This document shows, in pieces, positions 22,761 through 30,237 of a stretch of 33,454 bases of DNA. The stretch's first letter is position 1, and every line of letters begins with the position of its first letter. A model generated the notes under the pieces. The model had not been told where the DNA came from, ran no database searches, and was given only the letters and a program-made list of their open reading frames with translations. Made by a program: the position numbers and the translations under genes. Source of the DNA: Solirubrobacterales bacterium (lineage in GTDB: Bacteria > Actinomycetota > Thermoleophilia > Solirubrobacterales > Solirubrobacteraceae); the NCBI GenBank assembly GCA_025964175.1, contig JAOPZL010000004.1, positions 1 through 33,454 of the forward strand, written 5' to 3'.

Positions 22761-23005
22761 TGCAGGTCAACGTCCAGCTCAAGGTCGCCACCGGGACGGT
22801 GGCGGCGAGCCTCGGGTACGAGAGCGCGGTCGAGTCGACGCTCAAGCACGCCGGGTTGAAGATGTACCCCAAGAACCCGGGCACGCAGGACTCGATGGAG
22901 GCCTGCCTGTTCCGCGTGCCGGTCAAGGACCAGGACGAGGCCGATCGCGCCCTCGCGCTGCTGCGCGATCACGAGGGGGTCGAGCGCGTGGGCGTCGCCG
23001 CCTAG
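22757..23005 (+). CDS. Small protein of unknown function in the creatininase-RidA operon
   Basis: 82 residues from ATG 22757, with AGGAG four bases upstream and an ATGA overlap with the RidA-like gene. I do not recognise the family. The N-terminal half (MQVNVQLKVATGTVAASLGYESAVESTLKH) looks like a strand followed by a helix; the C-terminal half (EACLFRVPVKDQDEADRALALLRDHEGVERVGVA) has the strand-helix-strand rhythm of a ferredoxin-like fold. It is soluble, with one cysteine and no signal peptide. The coupling, ribosome site and fold-like pattern argue that it is real. Its stop codon shares the four bases CTAG with that of the convergent MFS gene. Confidence 0.7.
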   Translation: MMQVNVQLKVATGTVAASLGYESAVESTLKHAGLKMYPKNPGTQDSMEACLFRVPVKDQDEADRALALLRDHEGVERVGVAA

Positions 23006-24168
23006 ATCGGGCGCAGCCGCGACGTCGTCGCCGCCATCACGGCGCCGACCGCGGCCAGGACCGTGAACGCGCTTCCCAGGCTGCCGGTGACGTCGCGCAG
23101 CGCACCGGCGGCGATGGGCCCGACCGAGGCCAGCAGGTACCCGACGGAGAAGCCCATGGCCGTCAGCCGGCTGGACTCCTGCGGCGTCGCCGCGAAGTCG
23201 ACGAACAGCGTCAGCAGCAGGGGGAAGGCGCCGCCCATGCCCAGGCCCAGGCAGGCGGCCCACAGCCACGGGGCCGTCAGCGGCGCCACCCCGATCCCCA
23301 GCGCGCCGACGCTGAGCAACGCGACCGAGGCGCCGTAGGACCGCCGCAGCTCACCGGAGCGGTAGGCCAGCGCCGGCACGACCAGCCCGCCGGCGATCTG
23401 GGCGGCGGTGAACGCCGTCAGCACGAGGCCGGCGCGACCCTCGCTCCAGCCCAGGTCGTGGTAGCGCGGCGCCACCCAGGTCAGCACGACGATGAAGATC
23501 AGCGCCAGCCCCGCGAAGGCCAGCGTCAGTCGCCATGCGGGGCGGCTGCCCCACGGAAGCCGCGGGGGCACCACGACGGCTGCCGGGTCGGTGGGCGCAG
23601 ACCTGCGGGCGACGAGGACCCACGCCACGATCGCGGCCGGCGCCGCCAGCGCCCACACGGCGAGCGCGTCGGGCCAGGATCCGAGCGCCGCGGCGATCGG
23701 CTCGCTCACGCTGGCCGCCATCAGCGCTCCGAGGTTGATGGCCAGGGCATAGAGGCCGGTGACCAGCACGGCGCGGTCGGGGAAGCGCTGCTTGACGACG
23801 GCGGGCAGCAGAGCCTGGGCGATCGCGATCCCCACCCCGAGCAGCAGCGTGGCGCCGAACATCACGGCGACGCTGCGGCCGGCCCCGCGCAGCGCGGTCG
23901 CCAGGGCCGTCAGCGCCATCGCGGCGATGATCGTGCGCTCCAGGCCCCAGCGCCGGCCCAGCCGCGCGGCGCCCAGCGCGAAGCCGGCGAAGCACAGCGT
24001 CGGGATGGTGGTCAGCAGTCCGGCCGCGGCGCTGGACAGGCCGAGGTCGGCGCGGATCGACGGCAGCAGCGGCCCGATGCCCGCGAGCGCCGGTCGCAGG
24101 TTGAGCGCCGCGAGCGCCAGGGCGACGACGACGAGCGCCGCCTGGCGGGTCGGCGCGGTCGTGGCCAT
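23002..24168 (-). CDS. MFS transporter, CynX/NimT type
   Basis: 388 residues from ATG 24168 with about twelve membrane segments; the 495-aa track ORF begins upstream of the ABM gene and is not the start. The first helix and loop LALAALNLRPALAGIGPLLPSIRADLGLS closely follow the CynX (cyanate/2-nitroimidazole carrier) pattern, as does FAGFALGAARLGRRWG in the first cytoplasmic loop. It overlaps the ABM-domain gene by one base (TGATG), so the two are co-transcribed from the promoter next to the GntR gene. Import of a small aromatic acid or export of a toxic intermediate are both possible; the substrate is not visible. Confidence 0.85.
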   Translation of the reverse strand: MATTAPTRQAALVVVALALAALNLRPALAGIGPLLPSIRADLGLSSAAAGLLTTIPTLCFAGFALGAARLGRRWGLERTIIAAMALTALATALRGAGRSVAVMFGATLLLGVGIAIAQALLPAVVKQRFPDRAVLVTGLYALAINLGALMAASVSEPIAAALGSWPDALAVWALAAPAAIVAWVLVARRSAPTDPAAVVVPPRLPWGSRPAWRLTLAFAGLALIFIVVLTWVAPRYHDLGWSEGRAGLVLTAFTAAQIAGGLVVPALAYRSGELRRSYGASVALLSVGALGIGVAPLTAPWLWAACLGLGMGGAFPLLLTLFVDFAATPQESSRLTAMGFSVGYLLASVGPIAAGALRDVTGSLGSAFTVLAAVGAVMAATTSRLRPI

Positions 24169-24458
24169 CAGCCGTCGATCGAGGTGTAGGTCCGCACCTG
24201 GCGGTCGACCAGCAACGGGAACAGCTCCTGCTTCACGCGCTCGAACGCCGGCGTGGCGAGGTGGGCCTCGTAGGCCGCCGCGTCGACGTAGCTCTCGTAG
24301 ACCAGGAAGACGTCCTCCTCCTCCGAGGACTGGTGCGCCTGCCAGGCCACGCTTCCCGGCTCCGCCTGGCATGCGGGCGTGATGTCTGCGAGCACGCGGC
24401 GGAAGATTGGCGCCGCATCCGGACGGCAGCGCAGGGTGATCGCGAAGGCATGGGCCAT
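24168..24458 (-). CDS. Small antibiotic-biosynthesis-monooxygenase (ABM) domain protein
   Basis: 96 residues from ATG 24458 (MAHAFAITLRCRPDAAPIFRRVLADI), with AGGAG nine bases upstream; the longer ORF in the track crosses the operator site and is rejected. The dimeric alpha+beta-barrel ABM pattern is seen in SVAWQAHQSSEEEDVFLVYESYVDAAAYEAHLATPAFERV, the usual WxSxExP-like region followed by 'Y.d..A...H..t..f'. Members include cofactor-free oxygenases for quinones/hydroquinones and YgiN-like stress proteins. Located in the operon nearest to the GntR regulator, it may deal with quinone-like by-products of dihydroxypyridine; that is inference. Confidence 0.82.
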   Translation of the reverse strand: MAHAFAITLRCRPDAAPIFRRVLADITPACQAEPGSVAWQAHQSSEEEDVFLVYESYVDAAAYEAHLATPAFERVKQELFPLLVDRQVRTYTSIDG

Positions 24459-24483
24459 CTGAGGTCTCTCCTGAGGTCGTGGC

Positions 24484-24493
24484 TTGCATACCG
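24484..24493 (+). repeat. Direct repeat TTGCATACCG, copy 1
   Basis: Ten-base sequence identical to 24578-24587, 94 bases away, in the same divergent promoter region. The two copies flank the 23-bp palindrome. Function unknown; it may be a second protein-binding site. Confidence 0.45.
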
Positions 24494-24515
24494 ACGACGT
24501 CCCAGGAGCGTCCGC

Positions 24516-24538
24516 TGTTTGCCCGGACTCAACAAACA
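24516..24538. promoter_or_regulatory. Palindromic operator-like site TGTTT-N13-AAACA (copy by the GntR gene)
   Basis: TGTTTG and CAAACA form an inverted repeat around an 11-base spacer, in the 128-base divergent region between the ABM gene and the GntR gene. Outer arms and total length match the site at 5244-5266, and both contain GCCCG just inside the left arm. It lies 58 bases from the minus-strand start, close to the 53 bases at the other site. Autoregulation by the adjacent GntR protein is the simplest reading. Confidence 0.6.
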
Positions 24539-24577
24539 CGGCCTGCGGATCGTCTCCTGGATGAACCCCGACCGGAA

Positions 24578-24587
24578 TTGCATACCG
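24578..24587 (+). repeat. Direct repeat TTGCATACCG, copy 2
   Basis: Second copy; its last base is the first base of the GTG proposed as start of the GntR gene. A protein bound here would directly hinder transcription or translation of that gene. Confidence 0.45.
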
Positions 24588-25267
24588 TGAAACCACAGCT
24601 CGCGACGCCGGCGGCAGCCGCCGGCAGGAACGCGGCGCAGAGTGCGACCGCCTCGATCCGCGCCGCCATCCTCGAAGGGCAGTTCGTCCCCGGCCAGCGT
24701 CTCACCGAGGGCTCGCTGGCCCGCGAGCTGCGCACGAGCCGGACGCCGGTGCGCGAGGCGCTCGGCCGGTTGACGACCGAAGGGCTGGTCGTCGCGGCGC
24801 CCCATCGTGGCGTGACCGTCTGCTCCTACGGCGTCGAGGACCTGCGGGAGATCTCCAGCCTGCGCTCGCTGCTGGAGGGGCGGGCCGCCCGGCTCGCTGC
24901 CCGAGCGGCGAGCGCCCAGCAGCTGCGGCGGCTGGGCGCGAGCTGCGACCGCTTCTCGTGTCTGCTCGCCGAGGAGGCGCCGATGACGGAGCTCGTCAAG
25001 GAGAACCTGACCTTCCACGAAGCGATCCTCGCGGCGGCGGGGAGCCCGCGGCTGGCCGAGATGGCTCGAAGGGTGCGCGACCTGCCGTTGGTGTACCAGA
25101 CCTACTCGTGGTCGTCGCCGGACCGCTGCCGCGTGGCGATGTCGGAGCACCGGCGCCTGCTCGGCGCACTGGAAGGGCACGACGACGAGCGCGCCGAGCT
25201 GATCATGCGCCAGCACATCCTGGACGGCTCCGACCTGCTGCTCGCGCACTTCGGGACGGCCGCATGA
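24587..25267 (+). CDS. GntR-family transcriptional regulator (FadR/FCD subgroup)
   Basis: 226 residues from GTG 24587, chosen because it leaves about 20 residues before the winged helix, as is usual; GTG 24479 would add 36 residues and place the operator-like site inside the gene. No Shine-Dalgarno is visible, so start and leader are uncertain. The winged helix is IRAAILEGQFVPGQRLTEGSLARELRTSRTPVREALGRLTTEGLVV, typical GntR. The C-terminal helical FCD-like domain carries histidines expected for metal/ligand binding (FHEAIL, SEHRRLLGAL, QHILDGSDLL). It most likely represses the catabolic genes until a pathway compound binds. Confidence 0.9.
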   Translation: MKPQLATPAAAAGRNAAQSATASIRAAILEGQFVPGQRLTEGSLARELRTSRTPVREALGRLTTEGLVVAAPHRGVTVCSYGVEDLREISSLRSLLEGRAARLAARAASAQQLRRLGASCDRFSCLLAEEAPMTELVKENLTFHEAILAAAGSPRLAEMARRVRDLPLVYQTYSWSSPDRCRVAMSEHRRLLGALEGHDDERAELIMRQHILDGSDLLLAHFGTAA

Positions 25268-26475
25268 AGGCCGTCGACGGCCCCCTCGACGGCCTGCGGG
25301 TGATCGAGCTCGGCACGCTGCTGGCCGGTCCGTTCGCGGGCCGGCTGCTGGCCGACATGGGCGCCGAGGTCATCAAGGTGGAGGCGCCCGATCGTCCCGA
25401 TCCCATGCGCGGCTGGGGGCAGACGTCGTACCGCGGACGGTCGCTGTGGTGGCCGGTGCTCGCCCGCAACAAGAAGTGCGTCACGCTCGACCTGCGCAGC
25501 CCGGCCGGCCAGACGCTCCTGCTGGAGCTGGTGGCCAAGAGCGACGTCGTCATCGAGAACTTCCGCCCCGGCACCCTCGAGCGCTGGAACCTCGGCTACG
25601 AGCAGCTCGCGGCCGTCAACCCCGGCATCGTGCTCGCACGCGTCTCGGGCTACGGGCAGACCGGCCCCTACGCCGCGCGGGCGGGATACGCGGCGGCGGC
25701 CGAGGCGATGGGCGGCCTGCGCTTCATCAACGGCTATCCCGACGAGCCGCCACCGCGGGCGGGCATCTCGCTCGGCGACTCGCTCGCCGGCATGTTCGCC
25801 GCGCAGGGCGTGCTCGCGGCGCTCTACCGGCGCGACCACTCGCCGGACGGGCGGGGGCAGGTCGTCGACGTCTCGATCCTGGAAGCCTGCTTCGCCCTGT
25901 TGGAGGGCGCCGTGCCCGAGTACGACCTGCTCGGTCACATCCGGCGTCCGAGCGGCTCGCGCATGCCGGGCGTAGCACCGTCCAACGTCTTTGCGACCGC
26001 GGACGGCCGGAGCATCGTCATCGCGGCCAACCAGGACACGCTGTTCCGCCGCCTGTGCGGCGTCATGGACCGGCCCGAGCTCGCCGACGACCCGCGCTTC
26101 GCCGCCCACGCGGCGCGCTTCGAGAACCAGGACGAGCTCGAGGCGCACATCGCCGCCTGGGCCGTGGAGCGCACCGCCGAGCAGGTCGACGGGGTCCTCA
26201 ATGCCGCCGGCGTCGTCTGCGCCCCGATCATGAGCATCGCCGACATCTTCGCCGACGAGCACGTGCGCGCCCGCGAGATGCTGGTCGAGCACGTCGACCC
26301 GGAGCTCGGCTCGTTCACCGGGCCCGGGGTCGTGCCGAAGTTCTCCCGCACGCCCGGCGGGGTGCGCTGGACCGGCCCGTGGACGTCGGGCCAGGACAAC
26401 GCCGAGGTGCTGGGCCAGCTGGCCGACCTCGGCGACGAGGACCTCGCCGCGCTGGCCCGGGAGGGGACGATATGA
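25264..26475 (+). CDS. Class III CoA-transferase (CaiB/BaiF family)
   Basis: 403 residues from ATG 25264, overlapping the GntR stop by ATGA; the 505-aa track ORF extends upstream in error. Family features are LDGLRVIELGTLLAGPFAGRLLADMGAEVIKVE at the N-terminus, KKCVTLDLRSPAG, and Asp172 in SLGDSLAGMFAAQGVL at the position of the catalytic aspartate that forms the acyl anhydride. It moves CoA between carboxylic acids, typically dicarboxylates or aromatic acids. The HMG-CoA-lyase-like enzyme follows with an ATGA overlap, so the pair probably activates and then cleaves a hydroxy-dicarboxylic acid. The acid is not identifiable from sequence. Confidence 0.92.
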   Translation: MKAVDGPLDGLRVIELGTLLAGPFAGRLLADMGAEVIKVEAPDRPDPMRGWGQTSYRGRSLWWPVLARNKKCVTLDLRSPAGQTLLLELVAKSDVVIENFRPGTLERWNLGYEQLAAVNPGIVLARVSGYGQTGPYAARAGYAAAAEAMGGLRFINGYPDEPPPRAGISLGDSLAGMFAAQGVLAALYRRDHSPDGRGQVVDVSILEACFALLEGAVPEYDLLGHIRRPSGSRMPGVAPSNVFATADGRSIVIAANQDTLFRRLCGVMDRPELADDPRFAAHAARFENQDELEAHIAAWAVERTAEQVDGVLNAAGVVCAPIMSIADIFADEHVRAREMLVEHVDPELGSFTGPGVVPKFSRTPGGVRWTGPWTSGQDNAEVLGQLADLGDEDLAALAREGTI

Positions 26476-27386
26476 GCGTCACGATCTGCGAGGTCGGGCC
26501 GCGCGATGGCCTGCAGAACCATCCGCTGGTCGTGGCGGTGGCCGACCGCATCGAGCTCATCGAGCAGCTCTCGGCCAGCGGCCTGCCGTGCATCGAGGCG
26601 GTCAGCTTCGTCCATCCGGCGCGCGTCCCCGCCATGTCCGGCGCGGAGGCGGTGCTCGCGGGCGCCCGCCCGCACCCGCTCACCCGGCTGACCGGCCTGG
26701 TGCTCAACGCGCACGGTCTCACGCGCGCGTTCGCGGCCGGGCTGGCCGAGCTGCGCTACGCCTTCGCCGTCTCGGACGCGTTCAACCGGCGAAACGCGAA
26801 CAGGTCGGCGGCCGAGGGACGCGCCGGTGCCGTGGCGGCGGTGCGCATGGCCCAGGCACGCGGTGTCCGCATCGGCGTCGTCCTGGCGACGGCGTTCGGC
26901 TGCCCGTTCGAGGGCGAGGTCGACCCGGGCGCCGTCATCGACGCTGCGGCCGAGCTGGCCGCGGCAGGCGCCGACGAGCTCATCCTCGCGGACACGATCG
27001 GTGTCGCCGTCCCGCGCGACGTGCGCCGGCTCGTGCCCCGCGCGCTCCCGCTGGGGCCGACGATCGGCGTGCACATGCACAACACCCGCAACACCGGCTA
27101 CCTCACCACGTTCGCGGCCATCGAGGCGGGAGCCACGATCGTGGATGCGGCGGTGGGCGGTCTCGGCGGCTGTCCCTTCGCGCCCGGCGCGACCGGCAAC
27201 ATCGCCACGGAGGATCTCGTCTATGCGCTCGAGCGCGAGGGGATCACCACGGGCGTCGACCTCGACCGGCTGCTGAAGACCGCCGCCTGGCTGGAACGGC
27301 GGCTGGCGGTGCCGTTGTCCGGGCAGCTGCTGCGCGCCGGCCGCTTCCCGGCCGCGAGCGCCGGCCGACGGAGCGCGAAGCCATGA
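26472..27386 (+). CDS. HMG-CoA-lyase-like enzyme (HMGL/DRE-TIM family)
   Basis: 304 residues from ATG 26472. The DRE-TIM barrel signature starts at once with VTICEVGPRDGLQN, in which Arg and Asp are catalytic/metal residues. The metal-binding HMHNTRN and the family signature GLGGCPFAPGATGN with its conserved cysteine are both present, as is LADTIGVAVP. It should split a 3-hydroxy-3-methylacyl-CoA or related ester to acetyl-CoA and a keto acid. Coupling to the CoA-transferase suggests the substrate is made by that enzyme. True HMG-CoA lyase for leucine breakdown is possible, but no leucine-pathway gene is near. Confidence 0.88.
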   Translation: MSVTICEVGPRDGLQNHPLVVAVADRIELIEQLSASGLPCIEAVSFVHPARVPAMSGAEAVLAGARPHPLTRLTGLVLNAHGLTRAFAAGLAELRYAFAVSDAFNRRNANRSAAEGRAGAVAAVRMAQARGVRIGVVLATAFGCPFEGEVDPGAVIDAAAELAAAGADELILADTIGVAVPRDVRRLVPRALPLGPTIGVHMHNTRNTGYLTTFAAIEAGATIVDAAVGGLGGCPFAPGATGNIATEDLVYALEREGITTGVDLDRLLKTAAWLERRLAVPLSGQLLRAGRFPAASAGRRSAKP

Positions 27387-28282
27387 TCGTTCGGGAGCTG
27401 ACGGATGTCGGCGCACGACCCCGCCGGGTTGCGATCGGCAACTTCGACGGCGTCCATCTCGGTCACCAGGCCATCGTGCGCGGCTGCGACACGGTGCTGA
27501 CCTTCGCCCCTCACCCGTTGGCCATCCTGGCTCCAGGCCGCGCGCCGTTGCGGCTGGGCACGCTGGACGACCGCGCCGATCGCCTCGCCGCGCTCGGGGT
27601 TCGAGAGCTCGTGGTCGTGCCCTTCGATCCCGCCTTCGCGGCCCTCAGCTGCGGGGACTTCATGCGCCGCGTGCTGGTCGAGCGGCTCCGTGCGACGCAC
27701 GTGTCGGTGGGAGCGAACTTCCGCTTCGGCGCGGGCGCGGCGGGCGACGCCGGCACGCTCGCCGCCTGCACGCGCTTCACCGTCTGCGCCCATCCGCTGG
27801 TCCAGATCCGCGGCGTCTCCGTCTCCTCCAGCCGCGTCCGCGCATCCGTCCTCGACGGGGACGTCGAGTTGGCCGCGCAGCTGCTCGGACGGCCCCATCG
27901 CTTGCCGTGCGAGGCCGGCGAGACGGGGCGACACGACGAAGGTGTCGTGCTGCGCCCTGAAGTCGGGTTCGCTTTTCCGAGATCCGGCAGCTACAAATGT
28001 CGCGTGATCTCCGGCCGAACACGGCAGTTGAGGCGTTGCGCGTTCCTCCGCGTGTCCGCCCCGGCGCTGCCCGGCCAGGATCGGACGACCTCCACGTTGC
28101 AGCTGATCGACTGCGACCGCATCCGGCCAGGGGAGGAGCTTTCCGTCGAGCTGCTTTCCCGCGTCGCACGGTCACCGCAGGTCGTCACCTCGCACGAGGT
28201 CGGATCGCGGGAGGGTCTTCATGCGTTGGTCGAGTCCATGGCCTGCAGCCCTCCACCGCGGATGCGCACCGGCATCCGCTAG
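27383..28282 (+). CDS. RibF-like FAD synthetase domain protein with degenerate riboflavin-kinase half
   Basis: 299 residues from ATG 27383, overlapping the previous gene by ATGA. The N-terminal nucleotidyltransferase domain is clear: AIGNFDGVHLGHQAI (HxGH class), VGANFRFGAGAAGD and VSSSRVRASVLDGDVELAAQLLGRP, all as in the FMN adenylyltransferase half of RibF. The C-terminal half should contain the riboflavin-kinase motif G-F-P-T-A-N; here only GRHDEGVVLRPEVGFAFPRSGSYKCRV remains, so kinase activity is doubtful. It may be a pathway-dedicated FAD synthetase serving the FAD subunit and the flavin monooxygenases, or a regulatory remnant. A housekeeping bifunctional RibF would be expected elsewhere in the genome. 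Confidence 0.78.
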   Translation: MIVRELTDVGARPRRVAIGNFDGVHLGHQAIVRGCDTVLTFAPHPLAILAPGRAPLRLGTLDDRADRLAALGVRELVVVPFDPAFAALSCGDFMRRVLVERLRATHVSVGANFRFGAGAAGDAGTLAACTRFTVCAHPLVQIRGVSVSSSRVRASVLDGDVELAAQLLGRPHRLPCEAGETGRHDEGVVLRPEVGFAFPRSGSYKCRVISGRTRQLRRCAFLRVSAPALPGQDRTTSTLQLIDCDRIRPGEELSVELLSRVARSPQVVTSHEVGSREGLHALVESMACSPPPRMRTGIR

Positions 28283-28290
28283 ACCATCCG

Positions 28291-30237
28291 ATGACGGTCC
28301 GCTCGCGACACGAGTCGCTTCCCTGCAGCGACGACCTCGCCGCCCTCACCTTCTGGAGCGCCCCGATCGCCGGGATGGTCGTCTCCCTGCGCGCCGGCCA
28401 GGCGCCGACCTTCCGCGCCGCCAACGCGGCGCTGTGCGCGCTGACCGGGCGGCGGGCCGACGACTTCGAGCTGATCGCCCCGTCGGTCGTCGTGCCCGGG
28501 TTCGAGGAGCTCGTGGCCACGCTGGCGGCCGGCGAGGCCGATCGCGTCGAGACGAGCTGCGTCCACGCCAACGGCCGGTCGACCCCGGTCACGCTGCGCT
28601 TGGGGATGCTCCCCGGGACACCGCCGGCCGACGACCACGAGGCGCCCGCGACGCTGGCTTTCGTGCAGCTCTACGAGTCGGTCGGTCATCGCCAGATCGA
28701 GCGGGCGCTGCGGGAGAGCGAGCAGCGCGTGCAGGAGGTGGTCGACAACGTCAGCGCCCTCATCTACATCAAGCACTCCAACGGACGCTTCCTGCTCATC
28801 AACCGGTACTTCGAGGAGATGTTCGGCGTCAGTCGCGAGGATGCGCCCAAGCGCACGAACTACGACTTCTTCGAGCCGGCCATCGCCGCGCACTACAGCG
28901 CCAACGACCGGCGTGTGCTGGAGAGCGGCGTCGCGATGGAGTTCGAGGAGCCTCGCGCCGACGGTGGCGCGTGGCTGTCGCTGAAGTTCCCGCTGTTCGA
29001 CGAGGACGGCCGCCTCTACGCCGTCGGCGGCGTCTCCACCGACATCAGCAATCGCAGCCGCGCCGAGGCCGCGGTGCGCCAGGCCAAGGAGGAGGCGGAG
29101 CGAGCCAACCACGCCAAGAGCCAGTTCCTGTCGCGCATGAGCCATGAGCTGCGCACCCCGCTGAACGCCATCCTCGGCTTCGGCCAGCTGCTGCAGTTGG
29201 AGGAGCTCGGCGGCACCGCTGCCCCGAGCGTCGAGCGGATCGTCACCGCCGGTCGCCATCTGCTGTCGCTGATCAACGAGGTGCTGGACCTGTCGCGCAT
29301 CGAGTCCGGTGCTCCGACGACGTCGATCGAGCCCGTGCACGCGGTGGACCCGCTGATCGAGGCGCTCGAGCTGGTGGCCCCGCTGGCCCGGGAACGAGAC
29401 ATCGAGATCGTCAAGGACTTCCACGAAGGCCTCTACCGGGTGGTCCTGGCGGACCGTCAGCGGCTCAACCAGGTGCTCCTGAACGTGATCAGCAACGGGC
29501 TGAAGTACGGTCGCCCCGGTGGCCGGGTGCATGTCTCCTTCGCCGCGGTCGGCGCGCGGCGGTTGCGCTTCCGGATCTCCGACACGGGACCCGGGCTGCA
29601 CCCACACGACATCGAGCGGATCTTCGTCGCGTTCGAGCGCCTGGACGCGAGCAACACCGGCATCGAGGGCACGGGCCTGGGATTGAGCCTGTCCCGCAGC
29701 CTCGTCGAGGCGATGGGCGGGACCATCGGGGTCGAGAAGACCGTGCTCGGCGAGGGGACGACGTTCTTCGTGGAGCTGGAGTTGACCGACGAGCGCCCGG
29801 ACGTGACCCAGCTGGAGCTGAGCACCATCAACGCCGTCCGGACGCTGCCATCCGGGCTGGAGACGGGCACGATCGCCTACATCGAGGACAACCTCTCCAA
29901 CCTCGACCTCGTGCAGCAGCTGCTCGCCCACGTCGGCAACATCAAGCTGATCCCGGCGATGCAGGGCCGGCTGGGCATCGAGCTCGCCGTCCGCCACCGC
30001 CCGGATCTCATCCTCCTGGACCTGCATCTGCCCGACCTCGACGGGAGCGAGGTGCTCGAGTGGCTGAAGCGCGACCAGCGGACCCGCGAGATTCCCGTGA
30101 TCGTGCTGTCGGCCGATGCGACGGCCGCGCAGATCGACCGTCTGCTCCGGTCCGGCGCGAGCGCCTATCTGACCAAGCCACTTGATGTTCCTGCGTTCTT
30201 CGACGCCATCCGAGAAGCCTTGAAAGGGACGAAATGA
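28291..30237 (+). CDS. Hybrid sensor histidine kinase (PAS-HisKA-HATPase-receiver)
   Basis: 648 residues from ATG 28291; the longer track ORF reads back through the preceding gene. There is no obvious membrane segment, so a cytoplasmic sensor is likely. A weak PAS-like N-terminal region (about 20-130) is followed by a clear PAS domain (about 145-260; DNVSALIYIKHSNGRFLLINRYFEEMFG), HisKA with His285 in SHELRTPLNA, HATPase with DTGPGL and GTGLGLSLSRSLVE, and a C-terminal receiver with Asp577 in LLDLHLPDLDG and lysine in YLTKPLD. It overlaps the NarL-type regulator by ATGA, making them an obvious pair. Its signal may be a pathway metabolite or redox state, which the sequence does not show. Confidence 0.93.
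   Translation: MTVRSRHESLPCSDDLAALTFWSAPIAGMVVSLRAGQAPTFRAANAALCALTGRRADDFELIAPSVVVPGFEELVATLAAGEADRVETSCVHANGRSTPVTLRLGMLPGTPPADDHEAPATLAFVQLYESVGHRQIERALRESEQRVQEVVDNVSALIYIKHSNGRFLLINRYFEEMFGVSREDAPKRTNYDFFEPAIAAHYSANDRRVLESGVAMEFEEPRADGGAWLSLKFPLFDEDGRLYAVGGVSTDISNRSRAEAAVRQAKEEAERANHAKSQFLSRMSHELRTPLNAILGFGQLLQLEELGGTAAPSVERIVTAGRHLLSLINEVLDLSRIESGAPTTSIEPVHAVDPLIEALELVAPLARERDIEIVKDFHEGLYRVVLADRQRLNQVLLNVISNGLKYGRPGGRVHVSFAAVGARRLRFRISDTGPGLHPHDIERIFVAFERLDASNTGIEGTGLGLSLSRSLVEAMGGTIGVEKTVLGEGTTFFVELELTDERPDVTQLELSTINAVRTLPSGLETGTIAYIEDNLSNLDLVQQLLAHVGNIKLIPAMQGRLGIELAVRHRPDLILLDLHLPDLDGSEVLEWLKRDQRTREIPVIVLSADATAAQIDRLLRSGASAYLTKPLDVPAFFDAIREALKGTK

Noticed and set aside
24479-24586. 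36-residue N-terminal extension of the GntR protein from GTG 24479
   Set aside because: It would make the palindrome and both direct repeats coding sequence, and the extension does not resemble GntR N-termini.
27997-28290. N-terminal extension of the hybrid kinase (ORF from 27997)
   Set aside because: It lies entirely over the 3' part of the RibF-like gene in another frame and is arginine/proline-rich.
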